NCBI RefSeq assembly: GCF_018967865.2
Contig: NZ_JAHLZY020000001.1
Location: 1,798,001-1,862,000, forward strand
DNA: 64,000 nucleotides
Origin: Hymenobacter siberiensis
Lineage (GTDB): Bacteria; Bacteroidota; Bacteroidia; Cytophagales; Hymenobacteraceae
Reading direction: 5' to 3'
The notes beneath the pieces were generated by a model that saw nothing but the letters and a program-made list of their open reading frames with translations, did not search any database and was not told the DNA's origin. This document shows positions 25,514-32,600 of the stretch, piece after piece. The first letter of the stretch is position 1. Each line of letters opens with the position of its first letter. The translations under genes and the position numbers were made by a program.

Positions 25514-26263
25514 CTACGTCAGCATCCCGCCATCCACCTGTAGCACTTGCCCGGTGATGTAGCTCGAATCATCCGAAGCCAGAAACGCTGTAGCCTTCGC
25601 CACGTCCTCCGGCCGGCCGCCGCGTTTCAGGGGGATGGCTTTGCGCCACTCGTCTACCTGCTTGGGGTCGAGGGCATCGGTCATTTCGGTTTCGATGAAG
25701 CCGGGGGCCACGGCGTTGCAGCGGATGTTGCGCGAGCCCAGCTCCAGGGCCACCGACTTGGTGAAGCCGATGATGCCGGCCTTGCTGGCGGCGTAGTTGG
25801 CCTGTCCGGCGTTGCCCTTGATACCCACCACGCTGGTCATGTTGATGATGGAGCCGGATTTGGCGCGCATCATGGGTTTGGTGGCGGCTTTGGTGAGGTT
25901 GAACACGGACTTGAGGTTCACGTTCAGCACGTTGTCCCACTGCTGCTCGCTCATGCGCATCAGCAGGCCGTCCTGCGTGATGCCGGCGTTGTTGACGAGA
26001 ATATCGAGCTTGCCGAAATCGGTCACCACGTCCTCAATCAGCTTTTCGGCCTGGGCGTAGTCGGAGGCGTCGGAGCGGTAGCCTTTCACCTTAGTACCGG
26101 CAGCCGATAGCTCGGTTTCGAGGGCCTGGCCTTTTTCAACCGAGGACAAATACGTGAAGGCGACATCGGCGCCGAGCTGGGCGAAATGCGCCGCGATGGC
26201 GCGGCCAATTCCTTTGGAAGCGCCCGTTACGAGGGCCACTTTTCCGGTGAGTGTGTTGGTCAT
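25514..26263 (-). CDS. fabG: 3-oxoacyl-[acyl-carrier-protein] reductase
   Basis: Reduces beta-ketoacyl-ACP with NADPH in fatty acid elongation. The 249-aa product is a classical SDR: TGASKGIGRAIAAHFAQLGA for cofactor binding, NNAGITQDGLLMRM, the catalytic Ser in INMTSVVGIKGNAGQ, Tyr and Lys in YAASKAGIIGFTKS, APGFIETEMTD, and the C-terminal YITGQVLQVDGGMLT. The TQDGLLMRM segment and GGM end are typical of FabG rather than other SDRs. A TACCTTCG promoter-like octamer precedes the ATG. Confidence 0.95.
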   Translation of the reverse strand: MTNTLTGKVALVTGASKGIGRAIAAHFAQLGADVAFTYLSSVEKGQALETELSAAGTKVKGYRSDASDYAQAEKLIEDVVTDFGKLDILVNNAGITQDGLLMRMSEQQWDNVLNVNLKSVFNLTKAATKPMMRAKSGSIINMTSVVGIKGNAGQANYAASKAGIIGFTKSVALELGSRNIRCNAVAPGFIETEMTDALDPKQVDEWRKAIPLKRGGRPEDVAKATAFLASDDSSYITGQVLQVDGGMLT

Positions 26264-26277
26264 GGGGCGAAGGTAAG

Positions 26278-26363
26278 TAGCGCGGACTTTGTAGTCCGCG
26301 TCCCCGCACCGCCTCGCCGGTTAGCGGATGGCGCGGGGACGCGGACTACAAAGTCCGCGCTAC
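26278..26363. repeat. REPIN-like inverted repeat, GCGGACT family, copy 2
   Basis: Left arm starts GTAGCGCGGACTTTGTAGTC and the right arm ends at the mirror sequence at 26363. Arms of about 30 bases pair, including the GCGTCCCCGC extension. It lies between the divergent fabG and flavoprotein genes, so it sits in a promoter region. Confidence 0.9.
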
Positions 26364-26387
26364 ATCGCCCTAACTTCGCGCCACATT

Positions 26388-27629
26388 ATGCCCCACTACG
26401 ACATCTGCATCCTGGGCGCGGGCCCCGGCGGGGCCGCCGCCGCCCTGCACCTCGCCAACGCCGGCCAGCCCTGCCTGCTACTGGACCGTGCCGCCTTCCC
26501 GCGCGATAAAACCTGCGGCGATGCCCTCAGTGGCAAGGTCATCAACGAGTTGAAGCGCATTGAGCCCGGCCTGCACGCCAAGCTGGCCGCCTCCCCGCAG
26601 CAAATCCCCAGCTGGGGCATCGACTTCATCGCGCCCAACGGCCGCAAGCTCAGCATCCCCTTCAAGCCCAAATTCGACAAAGCCGCCGATGCTACCGCCG
26701 GCCACGTCGCCAAGCGCATCGATTTCGATAATTTCCTGGTCGAAGAAGTGCGGCAGCGTCCGGAAATCGACTTTCGCGAAAACGTGGACGTGGCCCGCAC
26801 CGAGCGCACGCCCACCGGCTGGCAGCTTTTCAACAAAGCCGGCCAGGAAATCGCCACCTGCCGCCTGCTGCTGGTGGCCAACGGCGCGCAATCCGAGTTT
26901 GCCCGCAAAGTGGCCGGCCATGCCTTGGAACCCGACCACCACTGCGCCGGCCTGCGCACCTACTACGACGGCGTGAGCGGCATGAGCCCCGATAATTTCA
27001 TCGAGCTGCACTTCATCAAGGATTTCCTGCCCGGCTACCTCTGGGTGTTTCCGCTGCCCAACGGCCAGGCCAACGTGGGCGTGGGCATGCTCTCGAAAAC
27101 CGTGGCGGCCAAGAAAATCAACCTGCGCCAGCGCCTCGATGAGATTCTGGCCACGCACCCCACGTTGGCCCCGCGCTTTGCCGGGGCCACGCGGCTGGGC
27201 TCGGTGAAAGGCTTCGGCCTGCCGCTGGGCTCGAAGCGGCGGTCGCTGTCGGGGGCCGGCTACTGCCTGCTCGGCGATGCCGGCTCGCTCATCGACCCGT
27301 TTTCGGGCGAAGGTATTTCGCACGCCATGGTGAGCGGCCGGCATGCGGCCATATGGGCCGTGGAGGCGGTGAAAAAGCAGGATTTCAGCCCCGAATTTCT
27401 AAAGAATTACGACAAGGCCGTTTACAACCGCCTGTGGCAGGAGCTGCGTATCAGCACCGTTATGCAGCGGCTGCTGAATTTTCCCAGCCTGTTCAATATC
27501 GTGGCCAACCGCGCCGCCCGCAACCCCACGCTGGCCGCTACGCTCTCCATGATGTTCATGGATTTGGACCTGCGCGAGCAGCTGCGGAAACCGAGCTTCT
27601 ACTTCAAGCTGGTATTTGGCGGGAAGTAG
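26388..27629 (+). CDS. FAD-dependent oxidoreductase, geranylgeranyl reductase family
   Basis: The 413-aa product has the FAD motif ICILGAGPGGAAAALHLANAG, the family's second motif with DKTCGDALSGK, and the C-terminal GDAGSLIDPFSGEGISHAM that binds the flavin. Members reduce isoprenoid double bonds (bacteriochlorophyll, archaeal lipids) or act as related hydroxylases; the substrate here is unknown. A frame from 26328 extends upstream through the repeat; the ATG at 26388 is preferred because it precedes the FAD motif by the usual few residues. Confidence 0.87.
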   Translation: MPHYDICILGAGPGGAAAALHLANAGQPCLLLDRAAFPRDKTCGDALSGKVINELKRIEPGLHAKLAASPQQIPSWGIDFIAPNGRKLSIPFKPKFDKAADATAGHVAKRIDFDNFLVEEVRQRPEIDFRENVDVARTERTPTGWQLFNKAGQEIATCRLLLVANGAQSEFARKVAGHALEPDHHCAGLRTYYDGVSGMSPDNFIELHFIKDFLPGYLWVFPLPNGQANVGVGMLSKTVAAKKINLRQRLDEILATHPTLAPRFAGATRLGSVKGFGLPLGSKRRSLSGAGYCLLGDAGSLIDPFSGEGISHAMVSGRHAAIWAVEAVKKQDFSPEFLKNYDKAVYNRLWQELRISTVMQRLLNFPSLFNIVANRAARNPTLAATLSMMFMDLDLREQLRKPSFYFKLVFGGK

Positions 27630-27650
27630 GCAAGTGGAGAAAGAACAAAA

Positions 27651-27759
27651 AAAGAACGTCATGCTGAGCGGAGCCGAAGCAGCTCTACCGCAATAGTAAA
27701 TCCTTTCGATTGGATTACTTGCGCGGTAGAGCTGCTTCGGCTCCGCTCAGTATGACGTC
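27651..27759. repeat. REPIN-like inverted repeat, CATGCTGAGC family, copy 2
   Basis: Arms start AAGAACGTCATGCTGAGC and close at about 27759. It resembles the copy at 4576, with a different centre (TCCTTTCGATTGGATTAC), and keeps the ATGCTgaGCggaGCcgaAGCA hairpin in modified form. It lies between converging genes. Confidence 0.9.
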
Positions 27760-27793
27760 CAGGCTTGGGTCGTCAGCTGACAATAAACCGGCG

Positions 27794-28705
27794 CTAGTGC
27801 TGGCCGGGCCGGGGGTGGTAGCCCGTGCCGGGGCGCGCCACCGGGGCCGGCTTGATGGGCGCTTTGCCCTCCTCATTGCCCACGTAGCGCTTCAGGCTTT
27901 TGGCGGCTTCGGGGTTCAGCGTGGCGGCTTTTTCGAGGTCGCGGCGGGCCTCGGAGAGCTTATCAAATGACGAGTAGCTGATGCCCCGGTACTCCCAGGC
28001 ATCGGCGTAGGTCGAATCGAGCTGGATGGCTTTGGTGAAATCAATTACCGCCGACTTGTACTGGTACATCTGCATCTTGGCCACGCCCCGGCCGAAGTAT
28101 GATTCCTTGTCATCGGCGCGGTACTTGATGGCGCCCGAAAAGTCGCTGGTCGCCGACTTGTACTGCTTCATCATCAGGTGGTTAACGCCTCGGTTGTAAT
28201 AGGCATCGGGGTTGTTGCGCTGGTATTTGATGGCCGTGGCATAGTCGGGCAGCGCCTGCGCGTAGTCCTTGAGGTAGCTTTTAGCCTTGGCCCGCTGCAG
28301 GTAGGCAGCCGAGTTTTTGGGCTCTACTTTGATGATGGCATCGGCGTTGGCCAGCATGTTGCGGTAGTCGAGGGCCGTCATTTTCTTCTCCTTTTCACGC
28401 TCGGCCGAGGCAGCCGAGGCCGACAGCGCATTCGGGTCGGGCCGGTCGGCGGCCAGCGCAGCGGCCGAGGCTACGGCCGTGGCGGGCGTGGCGGCAATGC
28501 CATTGGCCTCGCCGGTGGTGCGGGCATCGGGGGCCGAAGTGGCCGCGCCGGTCGAGTCGGGCCGGCGGGCGTCGGAGGCCGCCGGCATGTTCATCAGCTG
28601 GCTGGTGTTGGACGGCTTTTCCTTCTCGGTAACGGTCGTAGCACAGTTGGTGAGGAAAGCCAGCAGCCCGAGCGCCGCCATAGAAGGGCGAAAATGTATT
28701 TTCAT
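27794..28705 (-). CDS. TPR-repeat lipoprotein
   Basis: The 303-aa product begins with a lipoprotein signal (ALGLLAFLTNC, lipobox Cys at about residue 21), then a low-complexity Ala/Ser/Pro region (about 25-105). About five tetratricopeptide repeats follow (about 105-265): AAYLQRAKAKSYLKDYAQAL, AYYNRGVNHLMMKQYKSATS, SYFGRGVAKMQMYQYKSAVI, and so on. The tail is Pro/His-rich. TPRs mediate protein binding; likely periplasmic, held by the lipid. The frame stays open far upstream only because it lies antisense to the lpdA gene; the ATG at 28705 is chosen for its signal peptide. Confidence 0.85.
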   Translation of the reverse strand: MKIHFRPSMAALGLLAFLTNCATTVTEKEKPSNTSQLMNMPAASDARRPDSTGAATSAPDARTTGEANGIAATPATAVASAAALAADRPDPNALSASAASAEREKEKKMTALDYRNMLANADAIIKVEPKNSAAYLQRAKAKSYLKDYAQALPDYATAIKYQRNNPDAYYNRGVNHLMMKQYKSATSDFSGAIKYRADDKESYFGRGVAKMQMYQYKSAVIDFTKAIQLDSTYADAWEYRGISYSSFDKLSEARRDLEKAATLNPEAAKSLKRYVGNEEGKAPIKPAPVARPGTGYHPRPGQH

Positions 28706-28924
28706 AATATGCGGAATATGTAGCGCCGGCAAGCTGTGCCGTAGCCCGGCATTATACGGGGCAATCAGAAAATTGGCTGCCGGCCCGGTCCGCGCCAAAA
28801 TCTTGTTGGTAAGATTACCCATCGGCAACAACAATCCCGACGCGGCGCGGCGGCTATCTTTACGACTTATAATGGGTGGGCCCCCCAGCCGGGCCCGGTA
28901 TACATTTATCTTTCGCAGCATTCT

Positions 28925-30319
28925 ATGGCATTGCAATTTGATTTGGTCGTGGTCGGCAGCGGCCCTGGTGGGTACGTAGCTGCCATTCGGGCGTCGCAAC
29001 TGGGTTTGAAAGTGGGCGTTATCGAGCGCGAGTCGCTGGGTGGCATTTGCCTCAACTGGGGCTGCATCCCCACCAAAGCCCTGCTCAAATCGGCGCAGGT
29101 GTTCGAGTACCTCAACCACGCCGCCGATTACGGCCTGAAGGCTGAAGGCATTGGCTACGACTTCGGAGCCGTTATCGGCCGCAGCCGGGGCGTGGCCGAC
29201 GGCATGAGCAAGGGCATCACCTTTCTGTTCAAAAAAAATAAAATCGAAACCGTGATGGGCACCGGCAAAGTGCTGGGCCCCGGCAAGGTGGAGGTGACCA
29301 GGGCCGACGGCAGCAAGGAAATGGTGGAAGCCAAATCCATCATTCTGGCCACCGGCACCCGCGCCCGCCAGCTGCCCACCATGCCCATCGATGACGTAAA
29401 AATCATTGGCTACCGCAAGGCCATGACCCTGGAGCAGCTGCCCAAGCGCCTTGTGGTGGTGGGTTCCGGTGCCATCGGGGTCGAGTTTGCCTACTTCTAC
29501 CGCACCATGGGCTCGGAGGTGACGCTGGTGGAGTTTCTGCCCCGCATTGTGCCCGTGGAAGACGAAGAGATTTCGCGCCAGATGGAGAAGTCGTTCCGCA
29601 AAATCGGTGTCAACGTGCTCACCAGCGCCGAAGTAACCAACGTGGACACCAGCGGCGCCGGCTGCCACGTCACCATCAAAACCGCCAAGGGCGAGCAGGT
29701 AATTGAGTGCGACGTGGTGCTGAGCGCCGTGGGCGTGACCACCAACCTCGAAAACATCGGCATCGAGGAGCTGGGCATCAAGGTAGAGCGCGGCCGCCTG
29801 GTGGTCGATGACTTCTACCAGACCAACGTGCCCGGCATCTACGCCATCGGCGACATCGTGCCCGGCCCCGCGCTGGCCCACGTCGCCTCGGCCGAGGGCA
29901 TTATCTGCGTGGAGAAAATCGCGGGCCATCACCCCGAGCCGCTCAACTACCAGAACATCCCCGGCTGTACCTACGCCTCGCCCGAAATTGCCAGCGTGGG
30001 CTACACCGAAGCCGAAGCCAAAGCCAAAGGCTACGACGTGCTGGTGGGCAAGTTCCCCTTCTCGGCCTCGGGTAAAGCCAGCGCCGCCGGTGCCAAAGAT
30101 GGCTTCGTAAAAGTCATCTTCGACAAGAAGTACGGCGAGTGGCTCGGTGCCCACATGATTGGCATGAACGTGACCGAACTGATTGCCGAAGTAGTGGTGG
30201 CCCGCAAGCTGGAAACCACCGGCATGGAAATCATCAAGTCCGTGCACCCGCACCCCACCATGTCGGAAGCCATTATGGAAGCCGCTGCGGCTGCTTATGG
30301 CGAAGTGATTCACTTGTAG
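28925..30319 (+). CDS. lpdA: Dihydrolipoyl dehydrogenase (E3)
   Basis: Reoxidises dihydrolipoamide in pyruvate/2-oxoglutarate dehydrogenase and glycine cleavage complexes, using FAD and NAD. The 464-aa product shows the FAD motif VVGSGPGGYVAAIRASQLG, the redox disulfide in GGICLNWGCIPTKALL, the NAD motif VVVGSGAIGVEFAYFY, the second FAD contact GIYAIGDIVPGPALAH, and the C-terminal HPHPTMSEAIMEA with the catalytic His-Glu pair. ATG at 28925. It is divergent from the TPR lipoprotein gene. A strong hairpin lies just downstream. Confidence 0.97.
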   Translation: MALQFDLVVVGSGPGGYVAAIRASQLGLKVGVIERESLGGICLNWGCIPTKALLKSAQVFEYLNHAADYGLKAEGIGYDFGAVIGRSRGVADGMSKGITFLFKKNKIETVMGTGKVLGPGKVEVTRADGSKEMVEAKSIILATGTRARQLPTMPIDDVKIIGYRKAMTLEQLPKRLVVVGSGAIGVEFAYFYRTMGSEVTLVEFLPRIVPVEDEEISRQMEKSFRKIGVNVLTSAEVTNVDTSGAGCHVTIKTAKGEQVIECDVVLSAVGVTTNLENIGIEELGIKVERGRLVVDDFYQTNVPGIYAIGDIVPGPALAHVASAEGIICVEKIAGHHPEPLNYQNIPGCTYASPEIASVGYTEAEAKAKGYDVLVGKFPFSASGKASAAGAKDGFVKVIFDKKYGEWLGAHMIGMNVTELIAEVVVARKLETTGMEIIKSVHPHPTMSEAIMEAAAAAYGEVIHL

Positions 30320-30330
30320 TTTTTTAGATT

Positions 30331-30383
30331 CTTACGAAGCAACGAGGCCCGGCTGATTCAGCCGGGCCTCGTTGCTTCGTAAG
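30331..30383 (+). terminator. Long hairpin after lpdA
   Basis: The arms CTTACGAAGCAACGAGGCCC and its reverse complement pair perfectly for about 23 bases around a GATT-type loop. There is no clear T-run on the plus side after the hairpin, so it is a strong hairpin at terminator position rather than a textbook intrinsic terminator. Confidence 0.75.
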
Positions 30384-30390
30384 TTGCTGT

Positions 30391-30503
30391 CAACTGTCAA
30401 GTAATTCCTGACAGTTGTGCAATGCGTAACTAAAATGCAGTTGGTAAGAAATCCTTACTAACTGCCAAGGAAAAGCAGTTGTCCGGAAATACTGGATAAC
30501 TGC
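30391..30503. other. Three hairpins sharing CAGTTG/CAACTG stems
   Basis: Hairpin A, 30391-30417: CAACTGTCA, 9-base loop, TGACAGTTG, perfect. Hairpin B, 30437-30465: outer stem GCAGTT/AACTGC, a G-T pair, inner stem GTAAG/CTTAC, loop AAATC. Hairpin C, 30475-30503: the same outer stem and G-T pair, inner stem TCCGG/CTGGA, loop AAATA. B and C have the same length and differ mainly in the inner stem, where changes on both sides keep the pairing. A fourth CAGTTG occurs at 30516, after a possible ATG at 30509. Not a known RNA family to me. Confidence 0.7.
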
Positions 30504-30508
30504 CAGCG

Positions 30509-30625
30509 ATGTATTCAGTTGTCAATGCACTGGTGGCCCTCACGCTGCTCATCGCCGAGAGCAAGCCCGAAGACAAGGCCACGATGGTGACCCTGCTGGT
30601 GAATCTGATTAACCAGGACAATTAG
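30509..30625 (+). CDS. Possible 38-aa small protein
   Basis: An ATG directly after hairpin C opens a 38-codon frame starting YSVVNALVALTLLIAESKPE and ending in LVNLINQDN. It could form an amphipathic or partly hydrophobic helix. There is no homology that I recognise and no clear ribosome binding site. Its link to the hairpins is position only. It may equally be chance. Confidence 0.25.
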   Translation: MYSVVNALVALTLLIAESKPEDKATMVTLLVNLINQDN

Positions 30626-30737
30626 CTCAGGCACCAGGTCGGGAAAATCCCGAATTCCGGGGGACCTTTGTCGAACCGCGCCAAACGTTTTTCAGCGCTT
30701 GGCGGGTTCGGCAGCTTTCTCCACCGTCATCTATCCC

Positions 30738-31997
30738 ATGCGTGTCCTTCACACCGCCGACTGGCACCTCGGCCAGCACTTTCTCACCGGCCAGGAGCGC
30801 ACCACCGAGCAGCAGGCTTTCCTCGACTGGCTACTGCTGACCGTGCAGGCCCAGGGCATTGAGGTGCTGGTGGTGGCCGGCGATATTTTCGATACCCAAA
30901 CGCCCTCCTACACGGCGCAGGAGCTATATTATACCTTCCTGGTGAAGATGCAGGCCACCGGCTGCCGCGACATCGTGGTGGTGGGCGGCAACCACGACTC
31001 GCCTACCATGCTCAACGCCTCGCGGCAGCTGCTGCGGCAGCTGCGCATCCACGTAGTAGGCGGCGTGCCCACCGACCCGGCCGAGCAAATCCTGCACCTG
31101 AACGCGGCCGACGGCCGGCCGGGGCTGGTGGTGTGCGCCGTGCCCTTCCTGCGCGACCGCGATATCCGCCTGGCCGTGGCCGGCGAAACGCCCGACGACC
31201 GCCAACTCCGCATCCGCCAGAGCATTGCCGACCACTACGCCGCCCTGGCCGACCACGAGTCGGTGCTGCGCCAGCGCGAGCAGAATGTGCCCGTGCTGGC
31301 TACCGGCCATCTCTACGCGGCTGGCGGCGAGGCCCGCGAAGGGGCCGAGCGCGACGTGCACATCGGCGGGTTGGGCCTGATTGGGGCCGAGCACTTTCCG
31401 GCCGCATTCGACTACGTGGCCCTGGGCCACCTGCACCGCCCGCAGGTGGTGGGCGGGCGGGCACACATCCGCTACTCGGGCTCGCCGGTGCCGCTGTCCT
31501 TCACCGAAGCCGATGATAAGCAGCAGGTGCTGCTACTGGAATTCAACGGGGCTGGTGCGCCGGCCATCACCAGTATTCCGGTGCCCGTGGCGCGGCGCTT
31601 GCAGCGCTTCCACGGCACGCTGGAGGAGGTGGAGGCCGATATTCTGGCTTTCGATAATGCCGCATTTCCGTTGGTGGCCTGGGCCGATGTGCTGGTGCGC
31701 TCCGACGAAACCCCCGCCGAAGTGCAGCGCCGTGTGCAGGCCGTGCTGCAGCTGCAAAAAGCCCAGGTGCTGGCCCCGCGCGGCGTGCGCCACCAGCGCG
31801 CCACCGATGCCGCCGACCTGGCCGAAAGCACGATACCACTGGCCCTACTGCACGAATTGACCGTGGATGAGGTGTTTGGCCGGCGCGTAGCCAGTCTGCC
31901 GCCCGAGCGGGCCGCCCTGCTCACGGCCACCTTTGGCGAGCTGCGCCAGCTTCTGGCCGAAGCCGACCCGCTGGCCTGGGGCGGCACGGCCGAATAA
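30738..31997 (+). CDS. sbcD: Exonuclease subunit SbcD (Mre11-type)
   Basis: Nuclease subunit of the SbcCD complex, which cleaves DNA hairpins and protein-blocked ends. The 419-aa product has the calcineurin-like phosphoesterase motifs: HTADWHLGQHF, VVAGDIFDTQTPS, VVVGGNHDSP, ATGHLYAAGG and YVALGHLHRPQVVGG, which supply the two-metal site. The frame is open to 30699, but the ATG at 30738 gives the standard LHTADWH start. It is separated from sbcC by one small secreted protein gene. Given the many long inverted repeats in this genome, SbcCD is expected to limit their growth (inference). Confidence 0.95.
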   Translation: MRVLHTADWHLGQHFLTGQERTTEQQAFLDWLLLTVQAQGIEVLVVAGDIFDTQTPSYTAQELYYTFLVKMQATGCRDIVVVGGNHDSPTMLNASRQLLRQLRIHVVGGVPTDPAEQILHLNAADGRPGLVVCAVPFLRDRDIRLAVAGETPDDRQLRIRQSIADHYAALADHESVLRQREQNVPVLATGHLYAAGGEAREGAERDVHIGGLGLIGAEHFPAAFDYVALGHLHRPQVVGGRAHIRYSGSPVPLSFTEADDKQQVLLLEFNGAGAPAITSIPVPVARRLQRFHGTLEEVEADILAFDNAAFPLVAWADVLVRSDETPAEVQRRVQAVLQLQKAQVLAPRGVRHQRATDAADLAESTIPLALLHELTVDEVFGRRVASLPPERAALLTATFGELRQLLAEADPLAWGGTAE

Positions 31998-32022
31998 GGC
32001 CGGCGTAGTGACGTTTCGGCGG

Positions 32023-32030
32023 TACTTTTG
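32023..32030 (+). promoter_or_regulatory. Candidate -7 element TACTTTTG
   Basis: Matches TAnnTTTG 22 bases before the ATG of the small secreted protein, suggesting that this gene, perhaps with sbcC, has its own promoter after sbcD. No clear TTG partner. Confidence 0.35.
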
Positions 32031-32051
32031 GCCTTCACATTCATTCTACTC

Positions 32052-32522
32052 ATGAAAAAGATACTACTGCCTGCCCTCGGCCTCGCTTTCCTGCTGGGTA
32101 CCACCACGGAATCCTGTGCCCAGGCCAACCTCATCCACGGCATTACGGCGGGCATTGGACTGGCCCGCATGGCGGCCAACAAAAAAGACGCTTCGGCGGC
32201 CAAAAAAGATGCCCCAGCTGCCGCCACGAGCACCTACCGGGGCCAGGTGTTTCCGATGCAGCGCACGCCGGCCGACCAGCTGCCCAAAAAAGGGGCCGAG
32301 CAGGTGACCGAGGTTGAAACCCAGCTCGACCGCTTTCACACGGCGCTGCTGGCCGACTCGGCCAGCGCCCTGTGCACGCCCGAGCAGCGCACGGCCATCC
32401 AGACCGCGCTGGTGGGCCTGGCCCGCGCCCAGTCGCGCTGGGACCTGCAGCCCTACCAGCAGGAGGCCACGTTTTACCTGGCGGAAGATGCCCGCCGCCA
32501 AAAAGCGGCCTTCACCAAATAG
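32052..32522 (+). CDS. Small secreted protein of unknown function
   Basis: The 156-aa product has a signal peptide (KKILLPALGLAFLLGTTTESCAQ, cleavage near residue 24; the Cys could also make it a lipoprotein, but the lipobox is poor). It continues with a Lys/Ala-rich segment and a helical part with QVTEVETQLDRFHTALLADSASALCTP and TAIQTALVGLARAQSRWDLQP. Glu/Gln-rich helices resemble Spy-like periplasmic proteins, but I cannot assign a family. Its position between sbcD and sbcC is unusual, since those two normally abut. ATG at 32052, with TACTTTTG 22 bases upstream. Confidence 0.7.
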   Translation: MKKILLPALGLAFLLGTTTESCAQANLIHGITAGIGLARMAANKKDASAAKKDAPAAATSTYRGQVFPMQRTPADQLPKKGAEQVTEVETQLDRFHTALLADSASALCTPEQRTAIQTALVGLARAQSRWDLQPYQQEATFYLAEDARRQKAAFTK

Positions 32523-32600
32523 CCCGGCGCTTGCCGGTACCCCGTTTTCCGCCCGCCGCCGCCCGCTTACTGCCGGTGGCGGCGGGCGTAATTTTATGCT

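Noticed and set aside
28706..30313. Upstream part of a long minus-strand ORF (27794-30313) that would give an 839-aa protein
   Set aside because: It is antisense to lpdA, whose coding sequence is certain. The real TPR lipoprotein starts at 28705 with a clear signal peptide; the extension is a product of GC-rich codon structure.
30391..30503. Integron attC sites
   Set aside because: The hairpins lack the GTTRRRY and RYYYAAC core sequences expected of attC sites, and there is no integrase.
30430..30621. A 63-aa ORF on the minus strand in the sbcD upstream region
   Set aside because: It overlaps the hairpins, has no domain, and its frame passes through palindromic repeats. A plus-strand short ORF is equally weak and was kept only as low-confidence.
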